A DNA stretch of 64,000 nt from Marinobacterium_D sp050908845 (GTDB taxonomy: Bacteria > Pseudomonadota > Gammaproteobacteria > Pseudomonadales > Balneatricaceae). The translations under genes and the position numbers were made by a program. This document shows positions 45,262-54,582 of the stretch, one piece after another. Numbering within the stretch: position 1 is the stretch's first letter; every line of letters starts with the position of its first letter. The notes beneath the pieces were generated by a model. It saw only the letters and a program-made list of their open reading frames with translations, was not told the DNA's origin and made no database searches. The DNA lies in contig NZ_CP194171.1 in the NCBI RefSeq assembly GCF_050908845.1, positions 3,286,001 to 3,350,000 on the forward strand, given 5' to 3'.

Positions 45262-46374
45262 TCACTCGACCCGATAAAGCACTGCATCCCTGTATCCGGT
45301 GTGCACGGCAATCAGCCCGGCCAAGTCCCGGTCGAGGGTATCATCCCCGCTATCCACCAACAGTGGACGTCCATCGAGCGCCTTAAGCTTGGTTTTGGTC
45401 GACACCACATAGATGCCGTCGCGACCAACCCGGCGCACCAGCTCAGGGCTCAGCTGCTGGTTACCGCGTCCCAACAGATGCCCCTGACCGCCAATGGGCG
45501 TGATCACTATCCGGGTCTCCTGCCCCTCGGTCAGTGCCAGCAACTGTTCAGCGGTGCAGTCAGAAGCGATCAGTTCGCCATCGCGAACCAGATCAACACC
45601 CAGGAGCGTATTGTCCAGGTCCAGCGTTGCCATAATCGCGGCCACCGTGGAGCCAGACCCCATGACATAACAAACCCCGTCTTCCATAGTTTCTTCAAAG
45701 TCGGCGGCCAAATCGTCCAGCACCAGGGATTCGTCCTCACGCTGACCATTCTTGACGTGCTGCAGATAGCGATGCTCGCTGGGTACGAGCAGCTCACCGT
45801 AATAGCGCGCCCGCACCTTGCCGGCCCGGAACGCCTCTTCATCGATATCCCGCACTTCACCGCTGGAGAGGGTGACAAGATCACCGCGAATCAGCATCGC
45901 CGCGATCTGACCGGCCCCTCTGGGCGTGATCGCATAGACTCCGGAATGGATTTTCACACCAGCGGGAATACCGAGCACCGGGCAGCGTTCGCCGACAGCC
46001 GCGCAGATATTACGTGCAGTACCATCACCTCCGGCGAACAGGATCAGATCCGCGCCCTCTTCGGCCAGTTTGATCGCCGCCGCTTCGGTATCCGCCGCGC
46101 TTGAGGGTGTATCCAGCGCCTGACCAAGCACAACGGGATCCAAACCCGCTTCCCGCGCAGCGTTCTCCCCCATATCACCGGCCCAGGTTAGCAGCCGGAA
46201 CGAAAGGCCTGCCAACTCACTTAGCGCGGTAGCAGCCCTGGCCGACGCCTTGGGCTGCGCACCGAGTTCCAGCGCCTTCGCCCGGGTTTCGGCACCATCA
46301 CTGCCCTTCAACCCGACACTGCCACCCAGGCCCGCATAGGGATTAACCACCAGCCCCAGCGTAAAACTCATCAT
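45262..46374 (-). CDS. ATP-NAD kinase/AcoX-like protein
   Basis: A 370-residue protein of the NAD kinase superfamily, AcoX branch. LILFAGGDGTARNI gives the GGDG motif and GSGSTVAAIM a later loop; PIGGQGHLLGRGNQQLSPE is typical of the group. The substrate of AcoX-like kinases is not settled. The true NadK is elsewhere (30884). It shares one base with the upstream PilZ gene's stop, so they are coupled. Confidence 0.82.
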   Translation of the reverse strand: MMSFTLGLVVNPYAGLGGSVGLKGSDGAETRAKALELGAQPKASARAATALSELAGLSFRLLTWAGDMGENAAREAGLDPVVLGQALDTPSSAADTEAAAIKLAEEGADLILFAGGDGTARNICAAVGERCPVLGIPAGVKIHSGVYAITPRGAGQIAAMLIRGDLVTLSSGEVRDIDEEAFRAGKVRARYYGELLVPSEHRYLQHVKNGQREDESLVLDDLAADFEETMEDGVCYVMGSGSTVAAIMATLDLDNTLLGVDLVRDGELIASDCTAEQLLALTEGQETRIVITPIGGQGHLLGRGNQQLSPELVRRVGRDGIYVVSTKTKLKALDGRPLLVDSGDDTLDRDLAGLIAVHTGYRDAVLYRVE

Positions 46375-47090
46375 TACACCTCAGATTCCAGATAACCGGT
46401 TTCAACAAGAAACTGCTGATAGACGAACCCCGCCAGAATCAGCTGGGTCTCCTCTTCCAGGTCAACAAATTCGACACCGTGACTGACGACGCGGAACGCC
46501 CCACCCTCGGTTTCATAGACATTGCGGATAATCGCCGGCGCCAGCAGCACATGATCTATACCGCTAACCGACAGGCGCGCCGTCACAAAGATTTTTTCCC
46601 CGGTACGCCCGAGCACGCGACTGGCCTCCAGGCAGGCACCGGCCAGGTGAATATCGGTGCAGCAGGCACTGACCGGAAAATCGCCGGCATGCGCAACCCC
46701 ATCATCCTGGTCCACCGATACCCGCAGGTTGACCGGCACCCGGGTGTGATGACGTACCCGCTGGGCATCCACCTGCTCCGGATAAGCCAGATGCCAGTAC
46801 GGATAGGGATGGTTCTGAATGCGCAGCAGACGGGTATCGAAGGCGCACACCCAGTTACCCGCCATCAACCTGACGGTCAGCGGCGCACCCTCGTTGAGCA
46901 GAACCGGTGTCGCTGAACCACGCGGGGCGGTAACGATGACCGAGCCGTTTTCTCGAAACCCCACCAACTGAACCAGATGCCGGCCTCGGGGTGAGCGCGT
47001 TTCCAGCCGCACCCGCTCACCGATTCGGGGGCGCAGCTCAGCGAAACTCTTGAGGGTCGTCCCTTCCAGCGAGGGTTGCGCTCTGGACAT
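46374..47090 (-). CDS. PilZ/YcgR-type flagellar brake-like protein
   Basis: A 238-residue protein with an N-terminal YcgR-like barrel (about 10-100) and a C-terminal PilZ domain. The PilZ c-di-GMP motif RxxxR is present (RHHTR). The second motif D/NxSxxG is altered to DIHLAG, so c-di-GMP binding may be weaker. ATG 47090 is taken; a TTG at 47114 is also in frame. It likely tunes motility or adhesion (inference). Confidence 0.78.
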   Translation of the reverse strand: MSRAQPSLEGTTLKSFAELRPRIGERVRLETRSPRGRHLVQLVGFRENGSVIVTAPRGSATPVLLNEGAPLTVRLMAGNWVCAFDTRLLRIQNHPYPYWHLAYPEQVDAQRVRHHTRVPVNLRVSVDQDDGVAHAGDFPVSACCTDIHLAGACLEASRVLGRTGEKIFVTARLSVSGIDHVLLAPAIIRNVYETEGGAFRVVSHGVEFVDLEEETQLILAGFVYQQFLVETGYLESEV

Positions 47091-47125
47091 AGGCGTTGCG
47101 TGAATCCGGACCAAAAACCAACAGC

Positions 47126-48274
47126 TTACGCGATTGCGAGCCTGAAACCGAGCGCCCGCAGCAGCGCCGCCTGGGTTTCGCTCTCCAGACCACTGACTTC
47201 CAGGCTGGAAAACTCGCGACGCACCGGGTACTCCTTGCGCAGACGATCAAAGGCCAGCCGCTGCTCCGCCTCCGGCAGTCCCAGGGTGGCGCGCAGGGCA
47301 CGATCGTCGCGATAAGGGTCATAGGTCAGGCGGATCGGCTTCAACGGATCCAACTGGCCGTTACAGTGGATGCGCTCCACCTCCGGCAACGGCAGCACCG
47401 ATTCCAGCGGCAGGCTGACCTCGCGCCCGAGCCAGCGACAGACTTCCCGATACAGCATCCAGGTGCCACGGATTTTGCCATCGAGGGAGTAGCCGGCGAT
47501 ATGCGGCGTTGCGATACGACACAGGGCCGCCAGGGCCGGCGATACAGCCGGTTCATTCTCCCAGACATCCAGCACCAGGCTGATATCCCTGCGCCCGCGC
47601 ATCAGTGCTTCCAGCGCGATGTTATCGATTACCGGTCCGCGACCGGCATTGAGCAGCACGGCGCCCTGACGTATCTGCTGCAGGTTGGAGTCGTTCAGCA
47701 GATGATAGGTGGGATGCTCCCCTTCACGGATCAGCGGCGTATGCAGGGAGATGAAGTCGGCCTGCTCCAGCGCCTGCTCCAGGGAGACGAACCCCTCAGC
47801 CCCTTCCCGGTCAGCCCTTGGCGGGTCACAGACCAGCACGGTCATTCCCAACGCACGCAACCGCTGCACCAGCCGCCCACCCACGTTACCGGCACCGACC
47901 ACGGCAAAGGTGCGCGAGAGTGGATCAAAGCCCTGCTCCGAGGCGAGATGCCAGAGTGCGCTGAGCACATACTCAACCACCGCATCGGCATTACAGCCGG
48001 GCGCACTGCACCATGCAATATTTTGCCGCTCCAGCCAGCCGGTATCGAGGTGATCCGTACCGATAGTCGCCGTACCGACGAAGCCAACCCGACTGCCGGC
48101 CAGCAGCCCCTCCCCCACCCGGGTAACGGAGCGCACCAGCAGCAGGTCCGCATCGGCGAGCTCATCGGCGCTCATCGACCGGCCCGGCAACCTCACCAGG
48201 TCACCGAGTTCACCAAAGAGGGGTTCCAGCGCGGGAATATTCTCATCGGCTACAATCTTCAGTCTGCCTCTCAC
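47126..48274 (-). CDS. pdxB: Erythronate-4-phosphate dehydrogenase
   Basis: A 382-residue NAD-dependent 2-hydroxyacid dehydrogenase of the pyridoxal phosphate pathway. KIVADENIPAL at the start, GAGNVGGRLVQRL for NAD binding, LHTPLIREGEHPTYHLL and a TPHIAGYSLDGK active-site His are characteristic. The start is GTG 48274, with GGAGG 4 nt upstream. It heads a pdxB-PilZ-AcoX minus-strand group. Confidence 0.94.
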   Translation of the reverse strand: MRGRLKIVADENIPALEPLFGELGDLVRLPGRSMSADELADADLLLVRSVTRVGEGLLAGSRVGFVGTATIGTDHLDTGWLERQNIAWCSAPGCNADAVVEYVLSALWHLASEQGFDPLSRTFAVVGAGNVGGRLVQRLRALGMTVLVCDPPRADREGAEGFVSLEQALEQADFISLHTPLIREGEHPTYHLLNDSNLQQIRQGAVLLNAGRGPVIDNIALEALMRGRRDISLVLDVWENEPAVSPALAALCRIATPHIAGYSLDGKIRGTWMLYREVCRWLGREVSLPLESVLPLPEVERIHCNGQLDPLKPIRLTYDPYRDDRALRATLGLPEAEQRLAFDRLRKEYPVRREFSSLEVSGLESETQAALLRALGFRLAIA

Positions 48275-48363
48275 AGGGCCTCCGGACTTTACAAACAGCT
48301 GAGTTTCAGGCTCAATTCCGCGCCATTATAGAGCTCTCGTAATAGCGCGGAAACATCCCTCCC

Positions 48364-48612
48364 TTGATCGTTCGCTGGCAGAAAAATCACCAATACCGGG
48401 TTATCCGGATTTACCGCGATCTGGTCGGCGACTGGATCGTCGAGCAGTGCTGGGGCGATACCTTTTCAAGCCACCAGAGCCGCACCCTGGTCGATTCCCG
48501 CCAGGCGGCCCGCGCACTGATGCTACAGATCAATCGCGAACAGCGCAGCCAGGGGTTTCGACGCTGCGTCAGCGGCGAAGAGCAGCTGGACTTCGGTTTC
48601 GAGCTGCACTGA
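48364..48612 (+). CDS. WGR domain protein
   Basis: An 82-residue protein that is essentially one WGR domain: RVIRIYRDLVGDWIVEQCWGD, then ARALMLQINREQRSQGF. WGR domains bind nucleic acid ends in PARPs and are found alone in bacteria with unknown roles. The only sensible start is TTG 48364, without a clear ribosome site, so the 5' end is uncertain. Confidence 0.72.
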   Translation: MIVRWQKNHQYRVIRIYRDLVGDWIVEQCWGDTFSSHQSRTLVDSRQAARALMLQINREQRSQGFRRCVSGEEQLDFGFELH

Positions 48613-48697
48613 CATTGCGCAATGGCACGCATGGCGCCCCAGTGCGACAATATGCCACTTCAGCCTCCACTCCCATTTAGCCTAGACTGCATCCCGA

Positions 48698-49180
48698 ATG
48701 ACTGATCAGAACAGCGAGAGTCCCGGGCGACTCAGGTTGATCCTCAGCCTGCTGGTTACCGCCTGTGTTGCCGTATTCGTTATCGCCATCCTGCCACGGC
48801 TGCTTGAGCCCGCCGAACAGGCGGCGATCGTTTTAACGCCACCGGCGTGCGATATCGCCGAACAGCGCTGCGTGATTCAGGACCGGGGCATCAAGCTCGC
48901 CTTTGCGCTAAGCCCGACACCGCTGCACTCAGCCACCCCGCTGACGGCAATGCTGGAAATCGAGGGCATCCCGGTTCGCAGGGTGATCCTGTCACTTGAA
49001 GGGCGGGATATGTACATGGGCATCAACGAAACAGAGCTGCGCCCGAGCGGCAGCAACCTCTGGCAGGGTAAAACCGAACTGGCGGTCTGTACCACGGGAC
49101 AGATGGTCTGGCGCGCCGCACTGCTGATAGAAGCAGACGACGCCATCTATAAAACCTGGTTCGATTTCGAAGCCAGGTAA
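48698..49180 (+). CDS. Membrane-anchored protein upstream of Sco
   Basis: A 160-residue protein with one N-terminal membrane segment (about 14-32) and an exported domain with three cysteines, two in CDIAEQRC. I do not recognise a family. It lies 2 bp before the Sco gene and near PCuAC, so a role in copper handling or cytochrome oxidase assembly is a reasonable guess. Confidence 0.68.
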   Translation: MTDQNSESPGRLRLILSLLVTACVAVFVIAILPRLLEPAEQAAIVLTPPACDIAEQRCVIQDRGIKLAFALSPTPLHSATPLTAMLEIEGIPVRRVILSLEGRDMYMGINETELRPSGSNLWQGKTELAVCTTGQMVWRAALLIEADDAIYKTWFDFEAR

Positions 49181-49182
49181 GG

Positions 49183-49806
49183 GTGAAAAGCGAAGCACGC
49201 AACATGAAGCAACTTAAAACGCTAAGGATACTGCTGATTCTCTCTGCCTGCCTGCTGGCGGGGATGGTGACGGCGTTTCTGCTCAAACCCACCCCGGCGG
49301 ACAGCCGTATCAGCACACAAAAAATCGGCGGCGACTTTACACTGACATCCGCCCAGGGGCCGGTTTCACTGTCGGATTTTCGCGGTCAGGTCGCGGTCAT
49401 TTATATTGGTTACGCCTCCTGCCCGGATGTCTGCCCCACTGAACTGGCGATACTCAGCCGCGCGATGGACCAGCTGAGCGCCAAGCAGCGCAGCGAGGTA
49501 CAGGGCCTTTTCATCAGTGTCGATCCCGAACGCGACACACCGGAACGGCTGGAGAAATACGTCAATTTCTTCTCCGATCGCCTGATCGGCGTCACCGGGA
49601 CTCCGGATCAGATAGACCAGGTGGTACGTCAGTACGGTGCCTTCTATCGCAAGGTGGAGCTTGACGACTCGGCCATGGGTTATGCCGTTGACCATTCATC
49701 CCGACTCTACCTGATCGATCGTCAGGGAGAGTTCGTTGGCCTGCTCAACCACGGCGTTCAACCTGCCGAGGTAAAGGAGCGCCTGGAAAGCCTGCTTAAC
49801 GATTGA
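49183..49806 (+). CDS. SCO1/SenC family copper chaperone
   Basis: A 207-residue membrane-anchored thioredoxin-fold protein. The copper motif CPDVC (Cys80, Cys84) and a distal His in YAVDHSSRLYLID are all present. It delivers copper to the CuA site of cytochrome c oxidase. The start is GTG 49183 (AGG upstream) or ATG 49204, the latter giving MKQLKTLRILLIL directly before the anchor. Confidence 0.9.
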   Translation: MKSEARNMKQLKTLRILLILSACLLAGMVTAFLLKPTPADSRISTQKIGGDFTLTSAQGPVSLSDFRGQVAVIYIGYASCPDVCPTELAILSRAMDQLSAKQRSEVQGLFISVDPERDTPERLEKYVNFFSDRLIGVTGTPDQIDQVVRQYGAFYRKVELDDSAMGYAVDHSSRLYLIDRQGEFVGLLNHGVQPAEVKERLESLLND

Positions 49807-49824
49807 TTGATGGAGACTGGACCG

Positions 49825-50280
49825 ATGAAAACCCTAGCCCGACTGCTGCTTCTGAGCGCCCTGAGTGTGCCGGCATTCGCCGCCGATGTCAGTGTTATAG
49901 ACCCTTATGCCCGCGCGGTTCCGCCCGGACAACCCAACAGCGCCGCCTTCATGCAGATCAGCAATAACGGTGACGAGGCAGTGACACTGACCGGGGCCGC
50001 GACCAGCGCTGCCGGCACCGCGGAGCTGCACGCTCATATCCAGGACGAAGGCGTGATGCGGATGCGCCGTATCGACGGCATTGAACTGCCGGCCGGGGAA
50101 ACCGTTACCCTGCAGCCGGGCGGCCTGCATGTGATGCTGATCGGCCTGAAGAAAACCCTGGCCGAAGGTGACGACGTAGACCTGGAACTCCAGTTCTCCG
50201 ATGGCACCAGCGCGTCATTGACCCTGCCAGTCAAACCGGTCATGCCGATGGGCATGCAGCTACATAAAGGCGATCAGTAA
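49825..50280 (+). CDS. Periplasmic copper chaperone PCu(A)C
   Basis: A 151-residue periplasmic protein with a signal peptide (cleavage AFA-AD). The PCuAC copper set is visible: Met in AAFMQIS, His in ELHAHIQ, Met in GVMRMR, and His/Met in GGLHVM. A second Met-rich end (PVMPMGMQLHKG) may bind Cu too. It works with Sco in CuA assembly. It lies 18 bp after the Sco gene. Confidence 0.92.
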   Translation: MKTLARLLLLSALSVPAFAADVSVIDPYARAVPPGQPNSAAFMQISNNGDEAVTLTGAATSAAGTAELHAHIQDEGVMRMRRIDGIELPAGETVTLQPGGLHVMLIGLKKTLAEGDDVDLELQFSDGTSASLTLPVKPVMPMGMQLHKGDQ

Positions 50281-50312
50281 AAGCAGAAGAGAAGCCGACC
50301 GGCGAATACCGG

Positions 50313-50876
50313 TCAGCAGAGTTTGCAGCCACGCAGGCGACTGTCGAAGTGGCTGTAAACCAGCAGGCAGATCTCTTTTTCGGGCGCCTCGCCGAGATAA
50401 TCGATGTGATCCCGGTTGCCATAGCTGGCGGTATAGATGCCCGGCTGACTGACCAGCGCCGACACCCGGTAGCTTTTCAAGCCCACCTGGTAGACACCGG
50501 TGTAATGCGGATAGACCAGCTGCCCGGCATCATTGACCCGAAGCCATCCGGCACCCGCCTCAAGTTGCCTCAAGCCCGGTACATACAGCGGATTATCGGA
50601 GTGAAGCGCCAGAAAGAAGTCGACCTGTTCCGGGGTGTCGAACACACCGAGCACCCACAGGGAGGTTTCCCCAGTCAGCGACAGGGCATACAGATACCAG
50701 TAACGCTCCCCGCCCTCGTCGACGCCGAGACGGTGATAGAGAAAGCTATCGGAACGACAGATGGAATGATCCACCAGGTTGTCCGGCAACCGGGGCGCGG
50801 CGAATGTCTCGCGCTCCGTATCAGCCGGGAGCGATTGCTCCTGCCAGCGGGTTGCCTTGATCTTCAGATTTCTCAC
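50313..50876 (-). CDS. Hypothetical protein coupled to epmC
   Basis: A 187-residue soluble-looking protein starting with GTG 50876 in a GTGA overlap with the epmC stop. It is rich in aromatic and Tyr residues, with no signal and no known motif. Probably co-translated with epmC; the function is unknown. Confidence 0.65.
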   Translation of the reverse strand: MRNLKIKATRWQEQSLPADTERETFAAPRLPDNLVDHSICRSDSFLYHRLGVDEGGERYWYLYALSLTGETSLWVLGVFDTPEQVDFFLALHSDNPLYVPGLRQLEAGAGWLRVNDAGQLVYPHYTGVYQVGLKSYRVSALVSQPGIYTASYGNRDHIDYLGEAPEKEICLLVYSHFDSRLRGCKLC

Positions 50877-51433
50877 GCAGCCTCTCCTGCTGGCAGATGA
50901 CGGTCCAACCGAAATCTATCAGCACTTAGTGCTGGCGTTCCATAAAACGCCCGCAGTTCAGAAGACAGGGCCTCAACCCGCGGCGGCAAACCTTGCTCCA
51001 GCAGATCAAGCACCCTTGCATGCACCTTTCGCATAAAGTCAGTACTGGCACCCAGCCCGGCGGAAAGATTGTCCGCGCTGAAGTTGAAGCGGTGCCCGGC
51101 CGATTCGGACAGTATCCACTCGTACGCCTGGGGCTGCACCTCTACCCGCTCGAACTCGGTCTGCTCCGCCTCGGTACGACCATCCGGCTTGTACCAGTAA
51201 CCAAAGTCTACCAGTGTACGCCTTTTCGCACCTGCAACACACCAGTGAGCAATCTCATGTAGCGCGCTGGCAAAAAAACCGTGTGCAAAGATTATCCTGT
51301 GATGAGAATACTCAGCATCCGCCGGCAGATAAATAGGCTCATCATCGCCGATCACCAGCTCTGTGTTGTAACTTTGCAGGAAAAGGCCGTTAAACAGTTG
51401 AATCAATTCTTTGATGGAGTGGTCCGGTTTCAT
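50873..51433 (-). CDS. epmC: Elongation factor P hydroxylase
   Basis: A 186-residue YfcM/EpmC family iron enzyme that hydroxylates the beta-lysylated residue of EF-P. The metal motif is ALHEIAHWCVAG, followed by the family's DFGYWYKPDGR and FERVEVQPQAYEW. The start is ATG 51433 in an ATGA overlap with the lipoprotein gene's stop. EpmA, EpmB and EF-P are not in the window. Confidence 0.93.
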   Translation of the reverse strand: MKPDHSIKELIQLFNGLFLQSYNTELVIGDDEPIYLPADAEYSHHRIIFAHGFFASALHEIAHWCVAGAKRRTLVDFGYWYKPDGRTEAEQTEFERVEVQPQAYEWILSESAGHRFNFSADNLSAGLGASTDFMRKVHARVLDLLEQGLPPRVEALSSELRAFYGTPALSADRFRLDRHLPAGEAA

Positions 51434-52164
51434 TCGTATCTCTGCCAACGGCGGTCATTCAACCACCAGCTTTCACCTGTATTACGATCTATTCGCACTG
51501 CAACATAACCCTTCAGATCCTGATCCGCACGCTGCAGCCTGACAGCAAAACTCGACGCAGCCGGAACCCCTTCCTCTGCCAGCGCCTGCCACTGACCCTG
51601 GTCCGCCAGCCAGGTTTCCCCGGTGTCCCGGCGATAACGGATCAACACCCATACCCCTTTGGCGGTATAGGCGCTAGCTACGTCATAGAGATCACTGCTG
51701 TTCGACAGGCCCAGCTCATTGGCCGTTTGCAGCAATTGAGCGATCGCCGCGTCGATCTGGCCACTGGCCGGTACCGCGCTGTCGCTCATCTCGCCGCCTG
51801 AGTCTGGCGCTGCTGTGAATGCGCCGGACTCGGCCATCTGCTGCAGACGCGTCAAAACCATCTGGTTCAACTCGCCCTGCTGCTGTGTCTGGGTTCTTAG
51901 TTTTATCAGCTGCTCCTGAACCAGCGTCAAACGTCCGTTGAGCTGGTCAAGCTGATTACCGAGCGATGCAAGGCCAGCACCGCTCCCGGTTGGGGATTCG
52001 GCTGCCGCCTTCTCAGGCTCAGGGGCTGCGGGTTGCTGTTCACTGCCCGCCTGCTGTTCAGCAGCGCTGGCGGTGCCGGGGGCTCCCGGTTTGACGGCGG
52101 CGGGAGTACACCCAGCCAACAGCAACCCAAAAGACAAGCCTATCAGCGTCAGAGTACGCAACAA
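51430..52164 (-). CDS. Lipoprotein with duplicated TGExW motif
   Basis: A 244-residue lipoprotein: signal with lipobox LLAGC (Cys19). An Ala/Pro/Glu-rich linker (20-65) and a coiled coil (about 66-115) follow. The C-terminal half carries two related units: RYRRDTGETWLADQGQWQ and RIDRNTGESWWLNDRRWQ. Probably anchored in the outer membrane. The function is unknown. It is upstream of and overlaps epmC. Confidence 0.75.
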   Translation of the reverse strand: MLRTLTLIGLSFGLLLAGCTPAAVKPGAPGTASAAEQQAGSEQQPAAPEPEKAAAESPTGSGAGLASLGNQLDQLNGRLTLVQEQLIKLRTQTQQQGELNQMVLTRLQQMAESGAFTAAPDSGGEMSDSAVPASGQIDAAIAQLLQTANELGLSNSSDLYDVASAYTAKGVWVLIRYRRDTGETWLADQGQWQALAEEGVPAASSFAVRLQRADQDLKGYVAVRIDRNTGESWWLNDRRWQRYE

Positions 52165-52221
52165 AGCATTCTCCTCAAAATATGTCGTGAAATTAAATCA
52201 AAAAGATTATTTGAGAGCGGA

Positions 52222-52992
52222 TTATTCACTCTCAGGGGCTGCATCAAGACCGCCTTCAAGCTGTCCTTTCTGCCCGTCGGCGCGCACCCAGTTCATCGTC
52301 AGCCTGTCGCCCGGCTTGCCGCCGTCGACCATAAAGCGAAAAAAGGGTTCCCGCCACATGACTGCATCCAGTTCTGCCGATACCAGGGGCTCACCATTGC
52401 GCAGCAGTTCGAACTGCCGGACCGGATTGGATGGCACCGATTTAGACAGCGCCTGTATCCGCGTTACCAGGGGCTCAACGCTTCGCAGCGTCACCTCGGT
52501 GGCATCGTCAAGCAGACGGGCCTCCAGTTTCAGCGCGGCTTCCGGCTCTTCAGCAGCAGCCGATGCCTCATCAGTATCCAGAGCATCTGCATGGGTGATA
52601 CGGTCAAAGGCGCGACGCCCGGCGTAGGTTCTGCCCGCCGCCGTGCGCACAACAACCAGCACACCATCCACATCTGCGCTCATAAAACGCGTATCGACCC
52701 GCGAGCGGATGCCAGGCTGAAAGTCGAACTGCGCCAGTTGTACCGGATCCACAGCATCACTGAGCAGACTGAGCGACGCGACCGGCGACTGCAGGACACG
52801 TACGCGCACAGGTACGGGCGCATCCGCCGCAACCTCGCCGGGCACCTGAATCAGCAGATCCGCCGAGTCCTCAACCGCCGCCTGCACAGCGGGAGGAATC
52901 TGCAGATTACCGGAGAGTTCCGGCAGATCCGCCTGCGCCAGCCCCGGCAGCATCAGCGCCAGCGCACAGCTTTTTAGCATCCTGAATGTCAT
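52222..52992 (-). CDS. SoxYZ-like exported protein lacking the carrier cysteine
   Basis: A 256-residue exported protein (signal about 1-21, ending AQA-D). Residues about 30-130 resemble SoxY and 145-250 resemble SoxZ (QFELLRNGEPLVSAELDAVMWREPFFRF, then GDRLTMNWVRADG). SoxY normally ends in GGCGG with a sulfur-carrying Cys, but no cysteine remains after the signal peptide here. It is therefore unlikely to carry sulfur covalently. It lies 13 bp downstream of the sigma-54 activator gene. Confidence 0.6.
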   Translation of the reverse strand: MTFRMLKSCALALMLPGLAQADLPELSGNLQIPPAVQAAVEDSADLLIQVPGEVAADAPVPVRVRVLQSPVASLSLLSDAVDPVQLAQFDFQPGIRSRVDTRFMSADVDGVLVVVRTAAGRTYAGRRAFDRITHADALDTDEASAAAEEPEAALKLEARLLDDATEVTLRSVEPLVTRIQALSKSVPSNPVRQFELLRNGEPLVSAELDAVMWREPFFRFMVDGGKPGDRLTMNWVRADGQKGQLEGGLDAAPESE

Positions 52993-53005
52993 TACCGAGC
53001 CCTCC

Positions 53006-54346
53006 TTAACCAGAGCCGATTTTCAGACGCCGCAGCTTGCGATAAAGCGTACGTTCGCTGATACCGAGCAGTGCTGCCAGCTCACGATTCTCCCCCCGAA
53101 AGCTGGCCGCCACCTGTCGCAGGTAGTTATCCTCCAGCGTATCCAGAGGCACGACGGCATCGCTCATCGCCGTGACAACCGACATCTCATGACCGGTTTC
53201 ACTCTGCATGAGCAGCTCCGGCGGCAGTTGATCGACACCGATGACACCATCGTCGGCCAACAGGATGCCGCGCTCCAGAATATTTCTCAACTCCCTGATA
53301 TTTCCCGGGAAGTCGTATCGCATCAACACCTTGAGCGCCGCCCCACTGACACTGACGCCCTCACCTCCTGCCAGGCGTCCCAGCAGTACATCGATCAGCA
53401 GCGGCAGGTCATCGATACGCTGTTTCAGCGTCGGCAGCGGGATCGGAAAGGGCGAGATACGGTAGTAGAGATCCTGACGGAACTCCCCCGCCTGCACCAT
53501 TTTTTTCAGGTTCCTGTGGGTTGCACAGACCAAGCGCACATCGGCATGTTGTGGCTCCACGCTGCCCACGGCGCGGTAAACACCGGTTTCAAGCAGGCGC
53601 AGCAGCTTAACCTGCTGCGGCAGCGGAATCTCACCGATCTCATCGAGGAACAGGGTGCCGCCCCGCGCGGCCTCCACCAGCCCGCGTTTACGGTTCACCG
53701 CACCGGTGAAAGCCCCCCGTTCATGCCCGAACAGCTCGCTCTCAAACAACGACTCGCTGAGCCCCGAGCACTCCACCGTCACGAAGGATTTGCCGGCGCG
53801 GGGACTGCTGTCGTGCAACGCCTTGGCGACAAGCTCCTTGCCGGTTCCGGACTCGCCAAGCAGCAGCACACTGATCTCACTGGGCGCGGCGCGGTGCACC
53901 ATCTCCAGCATACGGTTGAACGCCTCTGACCGCCCAACCATGCCTTCCTGCTCGCCGGGGCGGGCCTTGGCCTCAAGCACGCGATGCATGATCTCCAGAA
54001 AGCAGACCAGCTGGCCCGAAGCGTTATGCACCGGCTGCATCTCCACATCCACGTGCTCTTCGCCGGCAGGCGTATTGTGGAGGTGGAGCATCCTCTGGTT
54101 CTTGCCCGTGTCACGGCAACGTTTCAACGGGCAGGACTCCCCGGCCTGATCGCAGGGCACCGCATAACCGTGGGACACCTCGTAGCAGTAGCGCTGCTGC
54201 ATCGGACGATCATCGCCATAGATCGACCGGTAGGCCGCATTAGTCGCCAGAATCCGGTAATCGGTGCCGATCAGCGTTGCAGGCTCGGTAATGCCTTCCA
54301 GAATCTCGGTCATTTCGTTGGTAATAAGATGAAGTTCCGTCTGCAT
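53006..54346 (-). CDS. Sigma-54-dependent activator with PAS sensor
   Basis: A 446-residue enhancer-binding protein. The PAS domain (about 10-125) carries four cysteines including CDQAGESCPLKRC (65-77), suggesting a redox or metal/NO input (inference). The AAA+ domain has Walker A GESGTGKE (164-171) and the sigma-54 contact loop GAFTGA (211-216). A Fis-type HTH lies at about 405-446 (LAALLGISERTLYRKL). It is divergent from cydABX, which has a -24/-12 promoter, so it is the probable activator of that operon. Start ATG 54346. Confidence 0.9.
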   Translation of the reverse strand: MQTELHLITNEMTEILEGITEPATLIGTDYRILATNAAYRSIYGDDRPMQQRYCYEVSHGYAVPCDQAGESCPLKRCRDTGKNQRMLHLHNTPAGEEHVDVEMQPVHNASGQLVCFLEIMHRVLEAKARPGEQEGMVGRSEAFNRMLEMVHRAAPSEISVLLLGESGTGKELVAKALHDSSPRAGKSFVTVECSGLSESLFESELFGHERGAFTGAVNRKRGLVEAARGGTLFLDEIGEIPLPQQVKLLRLLETGVYRAVGSVEPQHADVRLVCATHRNLKKMVQAGEFRQDLYYRISPFPIPLPTLKQRIDDLPLLIDVLLGRLAGGEGVSVSGAALKVLMRYDFPGNIRELRNILERGILLADDGVIGVDQLPPELLMQSETGHEMSVVTAMSDAVVPLDTLEDNYLRQVAASFRGENRELAALLGISERTLYRKLRRLKIGSG

Positions 54347-54360
54347 CGTTCGCCTTACCA

Positions 54361-54376
54361 CTGTCATATGTGACAG
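54361..54376. promoter_or_regulatory. Palindromic operator, probable activator binding site
   Basis: Perfect CTGTCA-tatg-TGACAG inverted repeat. A related imperfect site (TGACActcTGTC) follows at about 54393-54405. Both lie 110-150 bp upstream of the cyd -24/-12 promoter, a normal distance for a sigma-54 enhancer. Confidence 0.65.
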
Positions 54377-54517
54377 CTATTATCTGCCAGTTGTGACACT
54401 CTGTCCCTTATCCTTTTGTTCTACCCCTCGTAAAAAGGTGCTTCTGAAATCCAACTTTTCAGTAGTCATGGGAGTTCCGAGAGTGCCGCAAATGCAACAC
54501 TGTTTTTAAGTTGCATT

Positions 54518-54533
54518 TGGCATGCTAGGTGCT
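54518..54533 (+). promoter_or_regulatory. Sigma-54 (-24/-12) promoter of cydABX
   Basis: TGGCATG-ctag-GTGCT: the GG (54519-54520) and GC (54531-54532) doublets are 12 bp apart, as required, close to the consensus TGGCACG-N4-TTGC. It lies about 50 bp before the cydA start. Confidence 0.78.
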
Positions 54534-54582
54534 GTGTATCCTGTGAACAACCGCGTTTCGTATAAGCCTTCAGGAGATAGTG

